From assembly GCA_902476765.1 (NCBI GenBank), contig CABSEJ010000107.1, positions 1-11,735 of the forward strand: a stretch of DNA of 11,735 nt, given 5' to 3'. The stretch is from an uncultured Blautia sp. GTDB taxonomy: Bacteria > Bacillota > Clostridia > Lachnospirales > Lachnospiraceae. Both the position numbers and the translations under genes were made by a program. The notes beneath the pieces are model-generated. The model had not been told where the DNA came from and ran no database searches. It saw only the letters and a program-made list of their open reading frames with translations. Shown here piece by piece: positions 1-5,799 of this stretch. Numbering within the stretch: position 1 is the stretch's first letter; every line of letters begins with the position of its first letter.

Positions 1-88
1 CTTATCCGAGTAACAGGCCAGCAGACCTGAAAAATCTAATTCCTCCATAACATTTAGCCATCTTTTTCTCTTTTTGGGACATAAATTT

Positions 89-132
89 CAGGGGCAGGTG
101 TAACTCGCATGAGTCACACCTGCCCCTGTTTT
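89..132 (+). terminator. Strong rho-independent terminator of a gene left of the window
   Basis: An 18-bp stem (89-106 with 111-128, one A/C mismatch) closes a GCAT loop and is followed by TTTT. The arms are GC-rich (CAGGGGCAGG). A T-run follows only on the + strand. Nothing upstream in the window is recognisable as its gene, so it probably ends a gene whose 3' end lies at or before the window edge. It also insulates the next unit from read-through. Confidence 0.75.
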
Positions 133-320
133 GGACTATCTATTTCCCGACAGCCCCTTTTATTTTGTCTGAAAAGCCTTCTAAGACTAAAATGGGAAAA
201 TTCAGTATAAGGAAGTATTTTAATAATTCTGAAACAGACCACAAACAAACTATAAATAAAGCTTTCTTATTATAGGTTCATAGAAATACACAAGAATACT
301 GAAAAAACAGGAGGTTCAAG
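133..320. other. Intergenic leader region before the first gene
   Basis: This AT-rich stretch separates the terminator from the first start codon. TATAAA (251-256) and TATTAT (268-273) resemble -10 boxes, but neither has a convincing -35 at 16-18 bases. A promoter must lie here, because the terminator precedes it and a gene follows, but I cannot place it. No reading frame of note was seen. Confidence 0.3.
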
Positions 321-530
321 ATGGCAAAATCAAAAATCGTAAAAATGAACAAAAAAATTGCGGAAGGTGTTACAAATGGATTCCAGAAAATAAGTGACAC
401 GGTTGTAGGAGGATACACCAAAATTGAGGACAAATTCGTGGACTTATATCTGACAAAAGATGGTGAATCTATTGAGGAAGCGAAGGGACGGCTGAAAAAA
501 GAGCAGGAAAATCGGCAGCAGAATCAGTGA
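321..530 (+). CDS. Small charged cytosolic protein of unknown function (69 aa)
   Basis: Function unknown. The start is supported by AGGAGG at 309-314, six bases before the ATG. The protein is small, soluble and rich in Lys/Glu, with no membrane segment, signal peptide or cysteine. A central segment, VVGGYTKIEDKFVDLYL (about 28-44), looks like the conserved core of a small family I associate with Lachnospiraceae and related Clostridia; that is recall, not a search. The C-terminal third (about 46-69) is a charged helix ending in Gln/Asn-rich sequence. It lies 36 bases before a small membrane-protein gene on the same strand with no terminator between, so the two are probably co-transcribed. The pairing suggests a role at the membrane, but nothing in the sequence says what it is. 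Confidence 0.75.
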   Translation: MAKSKIVKMNKKIAEGVTNGFQKISDTVVGGYTKIEDKFVDLYLTKDGESIEEAKGRLKKEQENRQQNQ

Positions 531-566
531 TAAGAGCAGAAAATAAGCAGGAGGATATGAAGAGAT

Positions 567-938
567 ATGAAGAAAAGTAATTTTGTGGCATTGATTTTGG
601 GTGTAATCGGCGGGGTATTTTTTGCTCTGGGTATGTGTATGGCCCTTCTTCCCGAATGGGGGCTGTTCCGGCAGGGAATAGTTTCAGAAGTTTTAGGGAT
701 GGTTATTTTGGCAGCGGATTATTTTGCCTGGAGAAAGATGGAAGGTAAAGCGCCGATTAAACTAAGGGCTAAGACCATCGCCTCTGTTGCTGTTGGAGCA
801 GCAGGTGCATTGCTTTTAGGTGTGGGAATGTGTCTGACAATGGTTTTTGGAAAGATGATTCTGGGTATTATAATTGGTTTGGTTGGAATCATTGTACTGC
901 TGATGCTGATTCCCCTTACAAAAGGTATCTATGAATAG
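567..938 (+). CDS. Small integral membrane protein of unknown function (123 aa)
   Basis: Function unknown. Four hydrophobic segments are visible: about 5-28, 38-54, 70-92 and 95-117. They form two pairs separated by a basic stretch (about 56-69, RKMEGKAPIKLRAK) that should be cytoplasmic. Both pairs contain the similar motif LGVxxGxxxxLGMCM / VGAAGALLLGVGMCL, suggesting an internally duplicated two-helix hairpin. The Shine-Dalgarno AGGAGG (549-554) lies 12 bases before this ATG, which is long. A nearer ATG at 557 opens only a 7-codon frame. No other in-frame start gives the first hydrophobic helix, so 567 is kept. It is probably co-transcribed with the preceding 69-aa gene. Confidence 0.75.
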   Translation: MKKSNFVALILGVIGGVFFALGMCMALLPEWGLFRQGIVSEVLGMVILAADYFAWRKMEGKAPIKLRAKTIASVAVGAAGALLLGVGMCLTMVFGKMILGIIIGLVGIIVLLMLIPLTKGIYE

Positions 939-1003
939 TTTTTTAGATATAAAGGCAGAAATTTGAACGCAGGAGTGAGTGGTGTGCCTACTGGCTCCTG
1001 AAT

Positions 1004-1039
1004 GCAGATATGGCCCCGGCGACAGCCGGGCTTTTCTGC
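1004..1039 (+). terminator. Probable terminator of the two small genes
   Basis: CCCGGC (1015-1020) pairs with GCCGGG (1025-1030) around a GACA tetraloop and is followed by CTTTT. An outer GCAGA/TCTGC pairing (1004-1008 with 1035-1039) can enclose it. The stem is short but GC-rich and lies about 75 bases after the stop of the membrane-protein gene. Confidence 0.55.
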
Positions 1040-1067
1040 TGTGGCTGAAAGCCTTCCATAGTTATCA

Positions 1068-1114
1068 TATTTCAGTACCCTTTTGTAAATCTTATTTCAG
1101 GGCCCTTTTGTAAA
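1068..1114. repeat. Two-copy tandem repeat, 22-base unit, 25-base period
   Basis: TATTTCAG-NN-CCCTTTTGTAAA occurs at 1068-1089 and again at 1093-1114. The two units match at 20 of 22 bases, and both differences are in the central dinucleotide (TA versus GG). Short, directly repeated, near-identical units like these are found inside the ends of some insertion sequences, IS21-family elements among them, where they can be transposase-binding sites. No transposase gene lies nearby, so a relic end is an inference. Confidence 0.6.
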
Positions 1115-1336
1115 GCTCTTGAAAAACCTGTTCTTATGTGCTATGCTCTTTACCATAAAATCGGTTTTTGATTATTCTATTTTTTCTAAGGCAGTTCGCC
1201 TGTTAATTCCAAGATGAAATAAAAAAGGCAAGAATGGGGGAATGTGTATGGGGAGTTTTTTCTTACCCTTCTAACTTTAGATTTTTTAGTTTAGAGTGTA
1301 AAAAAACTGCTGATATGATAAAATAAAGGAGAAGTT

Positions 1337-2200
1337 ATGGATAAAAAATTAAATATTGTGCCGCTGAAGGATTTAAACCTTACAGACCGTTTCCTCTTTG
1401 ATGAAGTCATGGAGGACAAGCAGACCCATCGGGATGTGTTGGAAATCATATTTCAAAGAGAGATTCCCCTTCTGGAAGAGAATGAGACGGAAAAGGAACT
1501 GAGAGTCTCTCCTCTGAGCCGTTCTATCCGCATGGATGTCTTTGCTATGGATGAAGAAAACAAGGTGTATAATACAGAAATGCAGCAGAAAAAGAGGAAC
1601 GATTTGGCCAAAAGAAGTAGGTATTATCAGTCCATGATAGACACCAGCCTCTTAGAACCGGGAATACCAAGCTATAACCTATTGAATGATTCTTACGTTA
1701 TTATGATAACTCCCTTTGACCTCTTTGGATATGGAAGGTATCAGTATACATTTGTTCCTACATGCCAGGAGGAGCCGGGATGTATTCTGGAAGACGGTGC
1801 TGTCCGTATTTTTCTGAATACCAGAGGAACCAATTCAGGGGAAGTGTCCCAGGAGCTGGTGGATTTGCTCCATTATCTGGAGCATACTACGGATGAAGAG
1901 GCAGAGAAGACAGACAGCCAGAGAATCCAGCGTATCCACAGCCGTGTCTGTAAGGTGAGAAGCAGCGAAGAAATCGGGGTGAAGTATATGCAGGCATGGG
2001 AAGAGAAGTATTACGAAAGAGAAGAAGGCAGAGAAGAAGGAATAAAAGAAGGTATGGAGCGTGGCAGAAAAGCTCAGCTAAAAGACATAATCAAGAAAAA
2101 ACTGGCAAAAAATCAGTCACCGGAAGAGATTGCAGAGGTTTTAGAGGAGCCGGTAGAAGTAATTCGTGAATTGATAGCAGAGATAGAAAATAACAACTAA
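1337..2200 (+). CDS. Rpn-like PD-(D/E)XK nuclease family protein
   Basis: This resembles the Rpn / PDDEXK_2 nuclease-transposase family, whose studied members (E. coli RpnA) are DNA endonucleases that promote RecA-independent recombination. The N-terminal opening (about 9-45, LKDLNLTDRFLFDEVMEDKQ) is typical. The likely metal-binding core is D67 in RMDVF followed by E81-x-Q83 in TEMQQKK, the Glu-x-Gln variant used by this family. A family-like basic/aromatic helix, AKRSRYYQSM (91-100), follows. The C-terminus has the charged YYEREEGREEGIKEGMERG linker (about 225-243) and a short helical tail that recalls the variable ends of Rpn proteins. Length (287 aa) is normal and nothing is truncated. 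AAGGAG lies five bases before the ATG. It stands alone and ends at its own terminator; such genes are often multicopy in Clostridia. Confidence 0.85.
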   Translation: MDKKLNIVPLKDLNLTDRFLFDEVMEDKQTHRDVLEIIFQREIPLLEENETEKELRVSPLSRSIRMDVFAMDEENKVYNTEMQQKKRNDLAKRSRYYQSMIDTSLLEPGIPSYNLLNDSYVIMITPFDLFGYGRYQYTFVPTCQEEPGCILEDGAVRIFLNTRGTNSGEVSQELVDLLHYLEHTTDEEAEKTDSQRIQRIHSRVCKVRSSEEIGVKYMQAWEEKYYEREEGREEGIKEGMERGRKAQLKDIIKKKLAKNQSPEEIAEVLEEPVEVIRELIAEIENNN

Positions 2201-2250
2201 TGACGAGATATGAAAGGATACTTCCTTGTATCTGTACTGAGCGTATTAGA

Positions 2251-2297
2251 AACCTTGGCGGTGGCGGTTTTGCTGGCGCCGAGGTTGTTTATATTTT
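2251..2297 (+). terminator. Terminator of the Rpn-like nuclease gene
   Basis: AACCTTGGCG (2251-2260) pairs with CGCCGAGGTT (2277-2286), ten pairs including one G-T wobble, around a 16-base GC-rich loop. A T-rich tail follows (TTGTTTATATTTT region). It sits about 50 bases after the nuclease stop codon. Confidence 0.6.
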
Positions 2298-2326
2298 GAG
2301 GATAATGAAAATTTTTTGTTATTATT

Positions 2327-2355
2327 TTGACATTTCTCGACTTTTTTACTATTAA
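2327..2355 (+). promoter_or_regulatory. Possible secondary sigma-A promoter
   Basis: TTGACA (2327-2332) is followed after 17 bases by TATTAA (2350-2355, four of six matches to TATAAT). It lies 34 bases upstream of a better promoter and shares the sequence TTGACATTT with it. It may be a weak second start or chance in AT-rich DNA. Confidence 0.3.
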
Positions 2356-2360
2356 AGAAA

Positions 2361-2389
2361 TTGACATTTACATTGTGAATAGATATAAT
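2361..2389 (+). promoter_or_regulatory. Full-consensus sigma-A promoter (TTGACA-17-TATAAT)
   Basis: TTGACA (2361-2366) and TATAAT (2384-2389) both match the consensus exactly, with the optimal 17-base spacer. Transcription would start near 2396 and run rightward through the relic tail towards the gene at 2693, giving an untranslated leader of about 300 bases. It is the strongest-looking promoter in the window, yet no intact gene follows directly. Confidence 0.75.
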
Positions 2390-2510
2390 CGGCAATGCAA
2401 AAACAGGAGATGAGACAGAGACGCTGCCACTTGTTTGCCTGATGCTTGTCAGCGCTGCTGTTATAGGCGGTTTGGCTGCCAGAAAAAAATACTCGGGCAG
2501 GGAAAGATAA
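2379..2510 (+). pseudogene. Relic C-terminus of a cell-wall-anchored surface protein
   Basis: Frame 2379-2510 opens right after a TGA (2376-2378) and ends in TAA. It contains, in the correct order, AKTGDETETLP, a hydrophobic helix (LVCLMLVSAAVIGGLAA), and a positive tail (RKKYSGRER). This is the architecture of sortase-type sorting signals in clostridial surface proteins, where a TGDxT motif precedes the helix. No start codon with a ribosome binding site precedes it, and the frame closes 11 codons upstream of the motif, so only the last ~43 codons survive. It is probably the remnant of a deleted surface-protein gene, and the promoter at 2361 overlaps its left edge. Chance resemblance is unlikely because three ordered elements agree. 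Confidence 0.6.
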
Positions 2511-2575
2511 GTCAGTAAAGCCTTACATGTTCTATTTACAGGAAATTTTTCCGGACATATAATAAAATAAGATAT

Positions 2576-2609
2576 AAATGCGGTTGCGGCTTTTGCCACA
2601 GCCGCATTT
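2576..2609. other. Stable hairpin without a T-run
   Basis: AAATGCGGTTG (2576-2586) pairs with CAGCCGCATTT (2599-2609), eleven pairs with one wobble, and an inner GGC/GCC pairing closes a TTTT loop. No T-run follows on the + strand. On the minus strand AT-rich DNA follows, so it could be a weak minus-strand terminator or a leader structure of the gene at 2693. Confidence 0.4.
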
Positions 2610-2692
2610 GCTGGGAAGACAGCACAGCAGGTTGAGATGTATAGAACCTATCCCTGATTCCGGCAGGCAAAAAGTAAAGGAGAGACAAAAAG

Positions 2693-2977
2693 ATGAAGAC
2701 AGAAAAGATTTTGACGGAAAAAGAAATTTCAGACAGGTTAGAACTGATAGATTTTGACCAGGATGATATGGAAAAAGATAGTGGGGATAAAGATTCTGAA
2801 ATTTACAAAAATTTTTCTCTGGAAACAGAAGAGGGGAAAAAGCTTTACAAAAGCCTGGATAATGAGTTCCTTTTACATATTCTCAAAAAGAGAGCGGAAG
2901 AGTTAGGCCGCTCTCCGGCCCAGGCAGAAGTTTTCTGGGTGTGGCGTTCCTATATCAAAAAAAGGTATGGTAAATGA
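2693..2977 (+). CDS. Translated N-terminal part of the interrupted repeat protein (94 aa)
   Basis: This is what ribosomes would make if the TGA at 2975 stops them: a 94-aa acidic protein with a disordered start (about 20-50) and a helical repeat cut just before its GSW-like corner (FWVWRSYIKKRYGK). The start has a good ribosome binding site ten bases upstream. Without the rest of repeat one it probably does not fold as the parent did. The base after the stop is C (TGA-C), a context known to be leaky in bacteria, so some full-length product is possible. Confidence 0.5.
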   Translation: MKTEKILTEKEISDRLELIDFDQDDMEKDSGDKDSEIYKNFSLETEEGKKLYKSLDNEFLLHILKKRAEELGRSPAQAEVFWVWRSYIKKRYGK

Positions 2978-3184
2978 CCCTATGCCCTGCAGAGTGCCGG
3001 GCTGAGTAAAGCTGCCGGAAAAAGAGGAAAGACATTAGCTCAGATTCAGGAAGAGCGAGAACAGTACGAAGAGTTACTGCAGCAGCTGCGGCGGACTGCA
3101 CAGCAATTATGCAGGATACCTCATCCCCAGGAAATACCGGAACTTTCCGCCCAATTAAAAGTTTATACCAATGACTGGAATAAA

Positions 3185-3709
3185 GTGATTTCTGATGCAG
3201 GACTTGACAGAAGTTTTTTCCGGGAAAAAGCTCAGGTGTATCAGATAGAAAAACCGGAAATTGAAATCCAGCGGGCGCTGGATATTGTCCGGCAGACAGC
3301 CCGGAAGCTGGGACGTCCACCCTTTAAAAGTGAAATACCGGAAGAACTGCGGAAACCGCTCATAGAGCGATGCGGAAGTTTTCGAAACGTACTTTTTCAA
3401 ATAGGGTTGGAGCCAGTTACAAGAATAACCCCTTTTTCGGCAAAAAAAATCGAAGACAGTAAGAGCAAGAAAAAGCCTCATCGCCGTACTTTAGAGGATT
3501 GCTATTACCAGATTTTAAACCCGGATATCCAAACCCAAAAAGACCTGGAGGAATTGTACAGGATGAAGGAATCCCTGAAACGTCTGCCGGAGAAAAAAGA
3601 AGTAGATGTTAATTTAAGAGTAAGGCTGCAGAAAAGCTGCGGCTCCTGGGCCAATGCTTTAAATCAATTGAAATACATAGAGCAAGGGCGGGAAACAAAA
3701 CCTCTGTAA
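3185..3709 (+). CDS. C-terminal part of the interrupted repeat protein
   Basis: The same frame continues after the TGA without any further stop. A gene finder would open it at GTG 3185, but this GTG encodes the Val of NKVISDAGL inside repeat two and has no ribosome binding site in front, so independent translation is doubtful. Frame 2978-3184 also encodes plausible protein (a Gln/Glu-rich helix, then CRIPHPQEIPEL). The segment carries the end of repeat two, repeat three, a Lys/Ser-rich linker (about 249-265 in parent numbering) and repeat four. It is better read as the tail of the broken gene than as a separate gene. Confidence 0.35.
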   Translation: MISDAGLDRSFFREKAQVYQIEKPEIEIQRALDIVRQTARKLGRPPFKSEIPEELRKPLIERCGSFRNVLFQIGLEPVTRITPFSAKKIEDSKSKKKPHRRTLEDCYYQILNPDIQTQKDLEELYRMKESLKRLPEKKEVDVNLRVRLQKSCGSWANALNQLKYIEQGRETKPL

Positions 3710-3748
3710 GAAAGAAAAAGCTCTGTGAAAGAAAAAAGAAAAGCCCCG

Positions 3749-3791
3749 GGCCTGTTCGTAACCATAGAAGGATACGGACAGGCCTGTTTTT
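3749..3791 (+). terminator. Terminator of the repeat-protein gene
   Basis: A 15-base arm (3749-3763, GGCCTGTTCGTAACC) pairs with 3770-3784 with one wobble and one mismatch, and the stem is followed by TGTTTTTA. It lies 40 bases after the stop codon and separates the accessory region from the long operon. Confidence 0.75.
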
Positions 3792-3935
3792 AGTCAGACA
3801 TCATCCATGTCCAGGCTGCTTTGTCTGTTCTGTAGTTACATATTTCTGTAAGTGAGCTTGCCTCCCACTTTGAAGTATAGCTTCATTGATTGGCAAACAT
3901 TTTGTGAGCCTCTGCTTTGAGGCTGGATTTATATG

Positions 3936-3966
3936 ATAAAAATCTATGAAAATAGGGGATTTTTAT
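3936..3966. promoter_or_regulatory. Operator-like inverted repeat abutting the -35 box
   Basis: ATAAAAATC (3936-3944) and GATTTTTAT (3958-3966) are perfect 9-base inverted copies separated by 13 bases. The right arm ends one base before TTGACA. Position and symmetry fit a site for a dimeric regulator of the operon, activator or repressor. The arms are AT-rich, so chance is not excluded. Confidence 0.4.
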
Positions 3967-3995
3967 TTGACAAACCCAACCTATAAGGATAATAT
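3967..3995 (+). promoter_or_regulatory. Sigma-A promoter of the envelope-modification operon
   Basis: TTGACA (3967-3972) matches the -35 consensus exactly. TAATAT (3990-3995) lies 17 bases downstream, and GATAAT (3988-3993, five of six) is an alternative at 15 bases. It is the only good promoter between the terminator at 3749-3791 and the terminator after the lipoprotein gene, so it probably drives all seven genes. Confidence 0.6.
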
Positions 3996-4059
3996 TAAAG
4001 ATAAACAAAATATGTCGAATTATGACGAAATTATGAAGAAAAAATAAAGGTAAAAGAAA

Positions 4060-5676
4060 ATGGACGGATACCAGGAGAGGAAAAATGGCCGGAGGCAGGC
4101 AAGAAGAACTGCAGAGGGTCAGGAAGAAGGAAGCAGAGCTGCCGCCTATGGCGGGAAAAACCAAAGCAGTGAAATCCATAGAAAAAAGAAATATAGCAGC
4201 CAATCCCATACCAGAGCAGCGGCTCCTGATTCTGCCGGGGCAGAAACCAGGCGTCGAAGGGCCCGTACCGGTACTTATGCCGGGACCAATGTGTACAGAA
4301 CTACTCAGGCGAGAACCTCATCCAGGAGAAATAATGAGTTAGACCAGCTTTTGGAAATAGAGGAAGAGAGCCAGAGAGAGTACGAGGAGTATCTGGAACG
4401 AAAGCGCAAAAGGGAGGCGAAAAGACGCAGAGAGGAATTGGCCCGGAAGCAAAGAAGAGCATTACTTGTGAAAGCGGCAGGTGTAATGCTCATTTTTATG
4501 GTCTTTTTCTTTGGCATATATAAGTTATTCTTTTCCAATCCGGTGCTGAAAAAGGTAACTGTGGAGGCTGGAACTAAGAATCTGAAGGTGGAAAATTTCC
4601 TGAAAAAAGATGTGGAGGCTGAATTTGTTACCGATGTAGCAGAGGTAGACACCAGTCATGTGGGAGAGCAGAAAATTGTGCTGAAAGCCAAAGGAAAAGA
4701 AAGAACCACTACGCTGATTGTGGAAGACACCAAGGCGCCCAAAGCAAAAGCTGACCCGCTGACTGTTGATGTAGATGCAGAGGTGGAAGCCAGCGAGCTG
4801 GTGACGGATATAGAGGATGCTACAGAAGTAACATGCAGTTTTCAGGAGCAGCCAAATCTGTCTAAGAAAGGCACTGTTTCTGTGATGGTAGTCTTAACGG
4901 ACGAGGGAGGCAACCAGTCACAGGTAGAAAGTGAAATTAAGGTTATCAATGATACTGAGGCACCGGTTATAGACGGAGTGGCACCTCTCACCGGATTTAT
5001 CGGAGAACCTGTTTCCTATAAAGCGGAAATTACAGTAACCGATAACTGTGACAGAGAGGTGGAACTGCAGGTGGATAACAGCGCTGTAGATACTGAGAAA
5101 GAAGGTACTTATGATGTACTTTACACAGCCACAGACCGGGCGGGAAACACAGCGGAAGCAGAGACCACCATTACGATGAAGGAAAAACCGGAGGATTATG
5201 TGGAGGTGGAGGAGGTCTATGAGGAAGCCGACGCAGTGCTGGAGGAGATAACCACTGAAGATATGACTCTGAAAGAAAAAGCCAGGGCTATTTATGATTG
5301 GTGCAGGGATAATATCGGCTATGTCAGTACCTCAGACAAAGACAGCTGGACCAATGGTGCCCACCAGGGCTTTACAGAGGGAGAGGGAGACTGCTTTGTT
5401 TTCTTTGCCACAGCCAAGGCTCTGCTGACAGAGGCGGGAATTCCTAATATAGATGTGGAAAAAAGCGATACCAGTCATTCCAGACACTACTGGAGTCTGG
5501 TGGATGTGGGAGACGGATGGTATCATTTCGATACCACTCCCAGACAGGGTGGGGGAGAATTCTTCCTGAAGACAGACGAGGAAATTCTGGAATATTCCGC
5601 AGCTCATGATGATAGTCACATTTTTGATACCAGTTTGTACCCCGCTACACCTACCACAGACTCTACCGTTGAGTAG
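4060..5676 (+). CDS. Membrane-anchored transglutaminase-like protein with Ig-like domains
   Basis: A single-pass membrane protein facing outward. Residues 1-92 are an Arg/Ser-rich disordered cytoplasmic region; 93-133 are a strongly charged likely coiled coil; 134-158 are the transmembrane helix (LLVKAAGVMLIFMVFFFGIY). Three bacterial Ig-like domains follow (about 162-225, 228-298, 301-373), the last with the hallmark GTYDVLYTATDRAGN. The C-terminal domain (about 396-525) is transglutaminase-like, with the triad C445 (GEGDCFVFF), H476 (RHYWSLV) and D491 (WYHFDTTP) intact. Such domains act as amide or peptide-bond hydrolases or transferases on the cell surface; the substrate here is unknown. 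AAAGG lies nine bases before the ATG, and an in-frame TAA sits at 4051, so no earlier start exists. It is the first gene of the operon, 123 bases before the racemase with no terminator between. An ORF in another frame (4085-4342) overlaps its start. Confidence 0.85.
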   Translation: MDGYQERKNGRRQARRTAEGQEEGSRAAAYGGKNQSSEIHRKKKYSSQSHTRAAAPDSAGAETRRRRARTGTYAGTNVYRTTQARTSSRRNNELDQLLEIEEESQREYEEYLERKRKREAKRRREELARKQRRALLVKAAGVMLIFMVFFFGIYKLFFSNPVLKKVTVEAGTKNLKVENFLKKDVEAEFVTDVAEVDTSHVGEQKIVLKAKGKERTTTLIVEDTKAPKAKADPLTVDVDAEVEASELVTDIEDATEVTCSFQEQPNLSKKGTVSVMVVLTDEGGNQSQVESEIKVINDTEAPVIDGVAPLTGFIGEPVSYKAEITVTDNCDREVELQVDNSAVDTEKEGTYDVLYTATDRAGNTAEAETTITMKEKPEDYVEVEEVYEEADAVLEEITTEDMTLKEKARAIYDWCRDNIGYVSTSDKDSWTNGAHQGFTEGEGDCFVFFATAKALLTEAGIPNIDVEKSDTSHSRHYWSLVDVGDGWYHFDTTPRQGGGEFFLKTDEEILEYSAAHDDSHIFDTSLYPATPTTDSTVE

Positions 5677-5799
5677 ACAGCCTTTCTGGATAATGGTACA
5701 CATGCCCTTGTTTTAGTGGAGATATGTGAAGTCTGAATACGGGAAGTCCGGGACAGAAGGCGGAAAATGGGAACCATGGAAAAGAGGAAGGAGGCTGTT

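Larger units (their letters stand above)
939..1336. other. 398-base intergenic region: terminator, tandem repeat, no gene
   Basis: The region holds the terminator at 1004-1039, a two-copy 22-base tandem repeat (1068-1114), and then AT-rich DNA with T-runs up to the ribosome binding site AAGGAG (1326-1331) of the nuclease gene. TATGAT at 1314-1319 resembles a -10 box, but transcription from it would start on the ribosome binding site, so it is not accepted. No open frame of note on either strand. Confidence 0.5.
2201..2692. other. 492-base region without an intact gene: terminator, promoter, relic tail, hairpin
   Basis: In order it holds the nuclease terminator, an AT-rich block with two TTGACA boxes, a consensus promoter, a relic surface-protein C-terminus in frame 2379-2510, a GC-rich hairpin at 2576-2609, and the ribosome binding site of the next gene. 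No intact gene on either strand; the minus-strand frame through it crosses these elements and has no family character. Confidence 0.6.
2693..3709 (+). pseudogene. HEAR-like repeat protein gene interrupted by one in-frame TGA
   Basis: One frame runs from ATG 2693 to TAA 3709 (338 codons besides the stop) and is broken only by TGA at 2975-2977, codon 95. The encoded sequence carries four degenerate repeats of the homing-endonuclease-associated repeat type: a helix, L-G-R-x-P, a second helix, then G-S-W-x-x-A-L and A-G-L. The conserved aromatic position is the stop at codon 95 (YGK-stop-PYALQSAGL), then W162 (NDWNKVISDAGL), F230 (CGSFRNVLFQIGL) and W319 (CGSWANALNQL). The L-G-R-x-P part is LGRSP (71-75), LCRIP, LGRPP (206-210) and degenerate RLPEKK. 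So TGG to TGA at the signature tryptophan is the simplest reading: a nonsense mutation, a sequencing error, or read-through. Repeats of this kind accompany DNA-binding regions of homing endonucleases; no nuclease domain is present. Ribosome binding site AAAGGAG is at 2676-2682. Confidence 0.7.
3710..4059. other. 350-base region: terminator, inverted repeat, operon promoter
   Basis: After the terminator (3749-3791) come about 140 bases with no recognisable element except a short AGCCTC/GAGGCT hairpin (3907-3924). Then follow a perfect 9-base inverted repeat (3936-3966), a TTGACA promoter (3967-3995), and a leader with evenly spaced TATG words (4011-4036). No gene was seen on either strand. Confidence 0.6.

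Noticed and set aside
3..50. Open frame at the left edge ending in TAA, possibly the C-terminus of a gene cut by the window
   Set aside because: Only 15 codons are visible with no recognisable motif; an open stretch of this length is common by chance. The terminator at 89-132 is the only support.
557..580. ATG at 557 as start of a 7-codon upstream peptide before the membrane protein
   Set aside because: It lies two bases after the Shine-Dalgarno, too close for normal initiation, and is out of frame with the gene.
1291..1319. Possible promoter of the nuclease gene (TTAGAG-17-TATGAT)
   Set aside because: The -35 matches poorly, and transcription would begin on the ribosome binding site at 1326.
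2246..2599. Minus-strand ORF of 117 codons
   Set aside because: It runs antisense through a terminator, a consensus promoter and the relic tail, with low-complexity composition and no family features.
5767..5799. Earlier in-frame ATG giving the racemase 11 extra residues
   Set aside because: No ribosome binding site at 5767; AAGGAGG at 5788-5794 serves ATG 5800, where the family's usual N-terminus begins.
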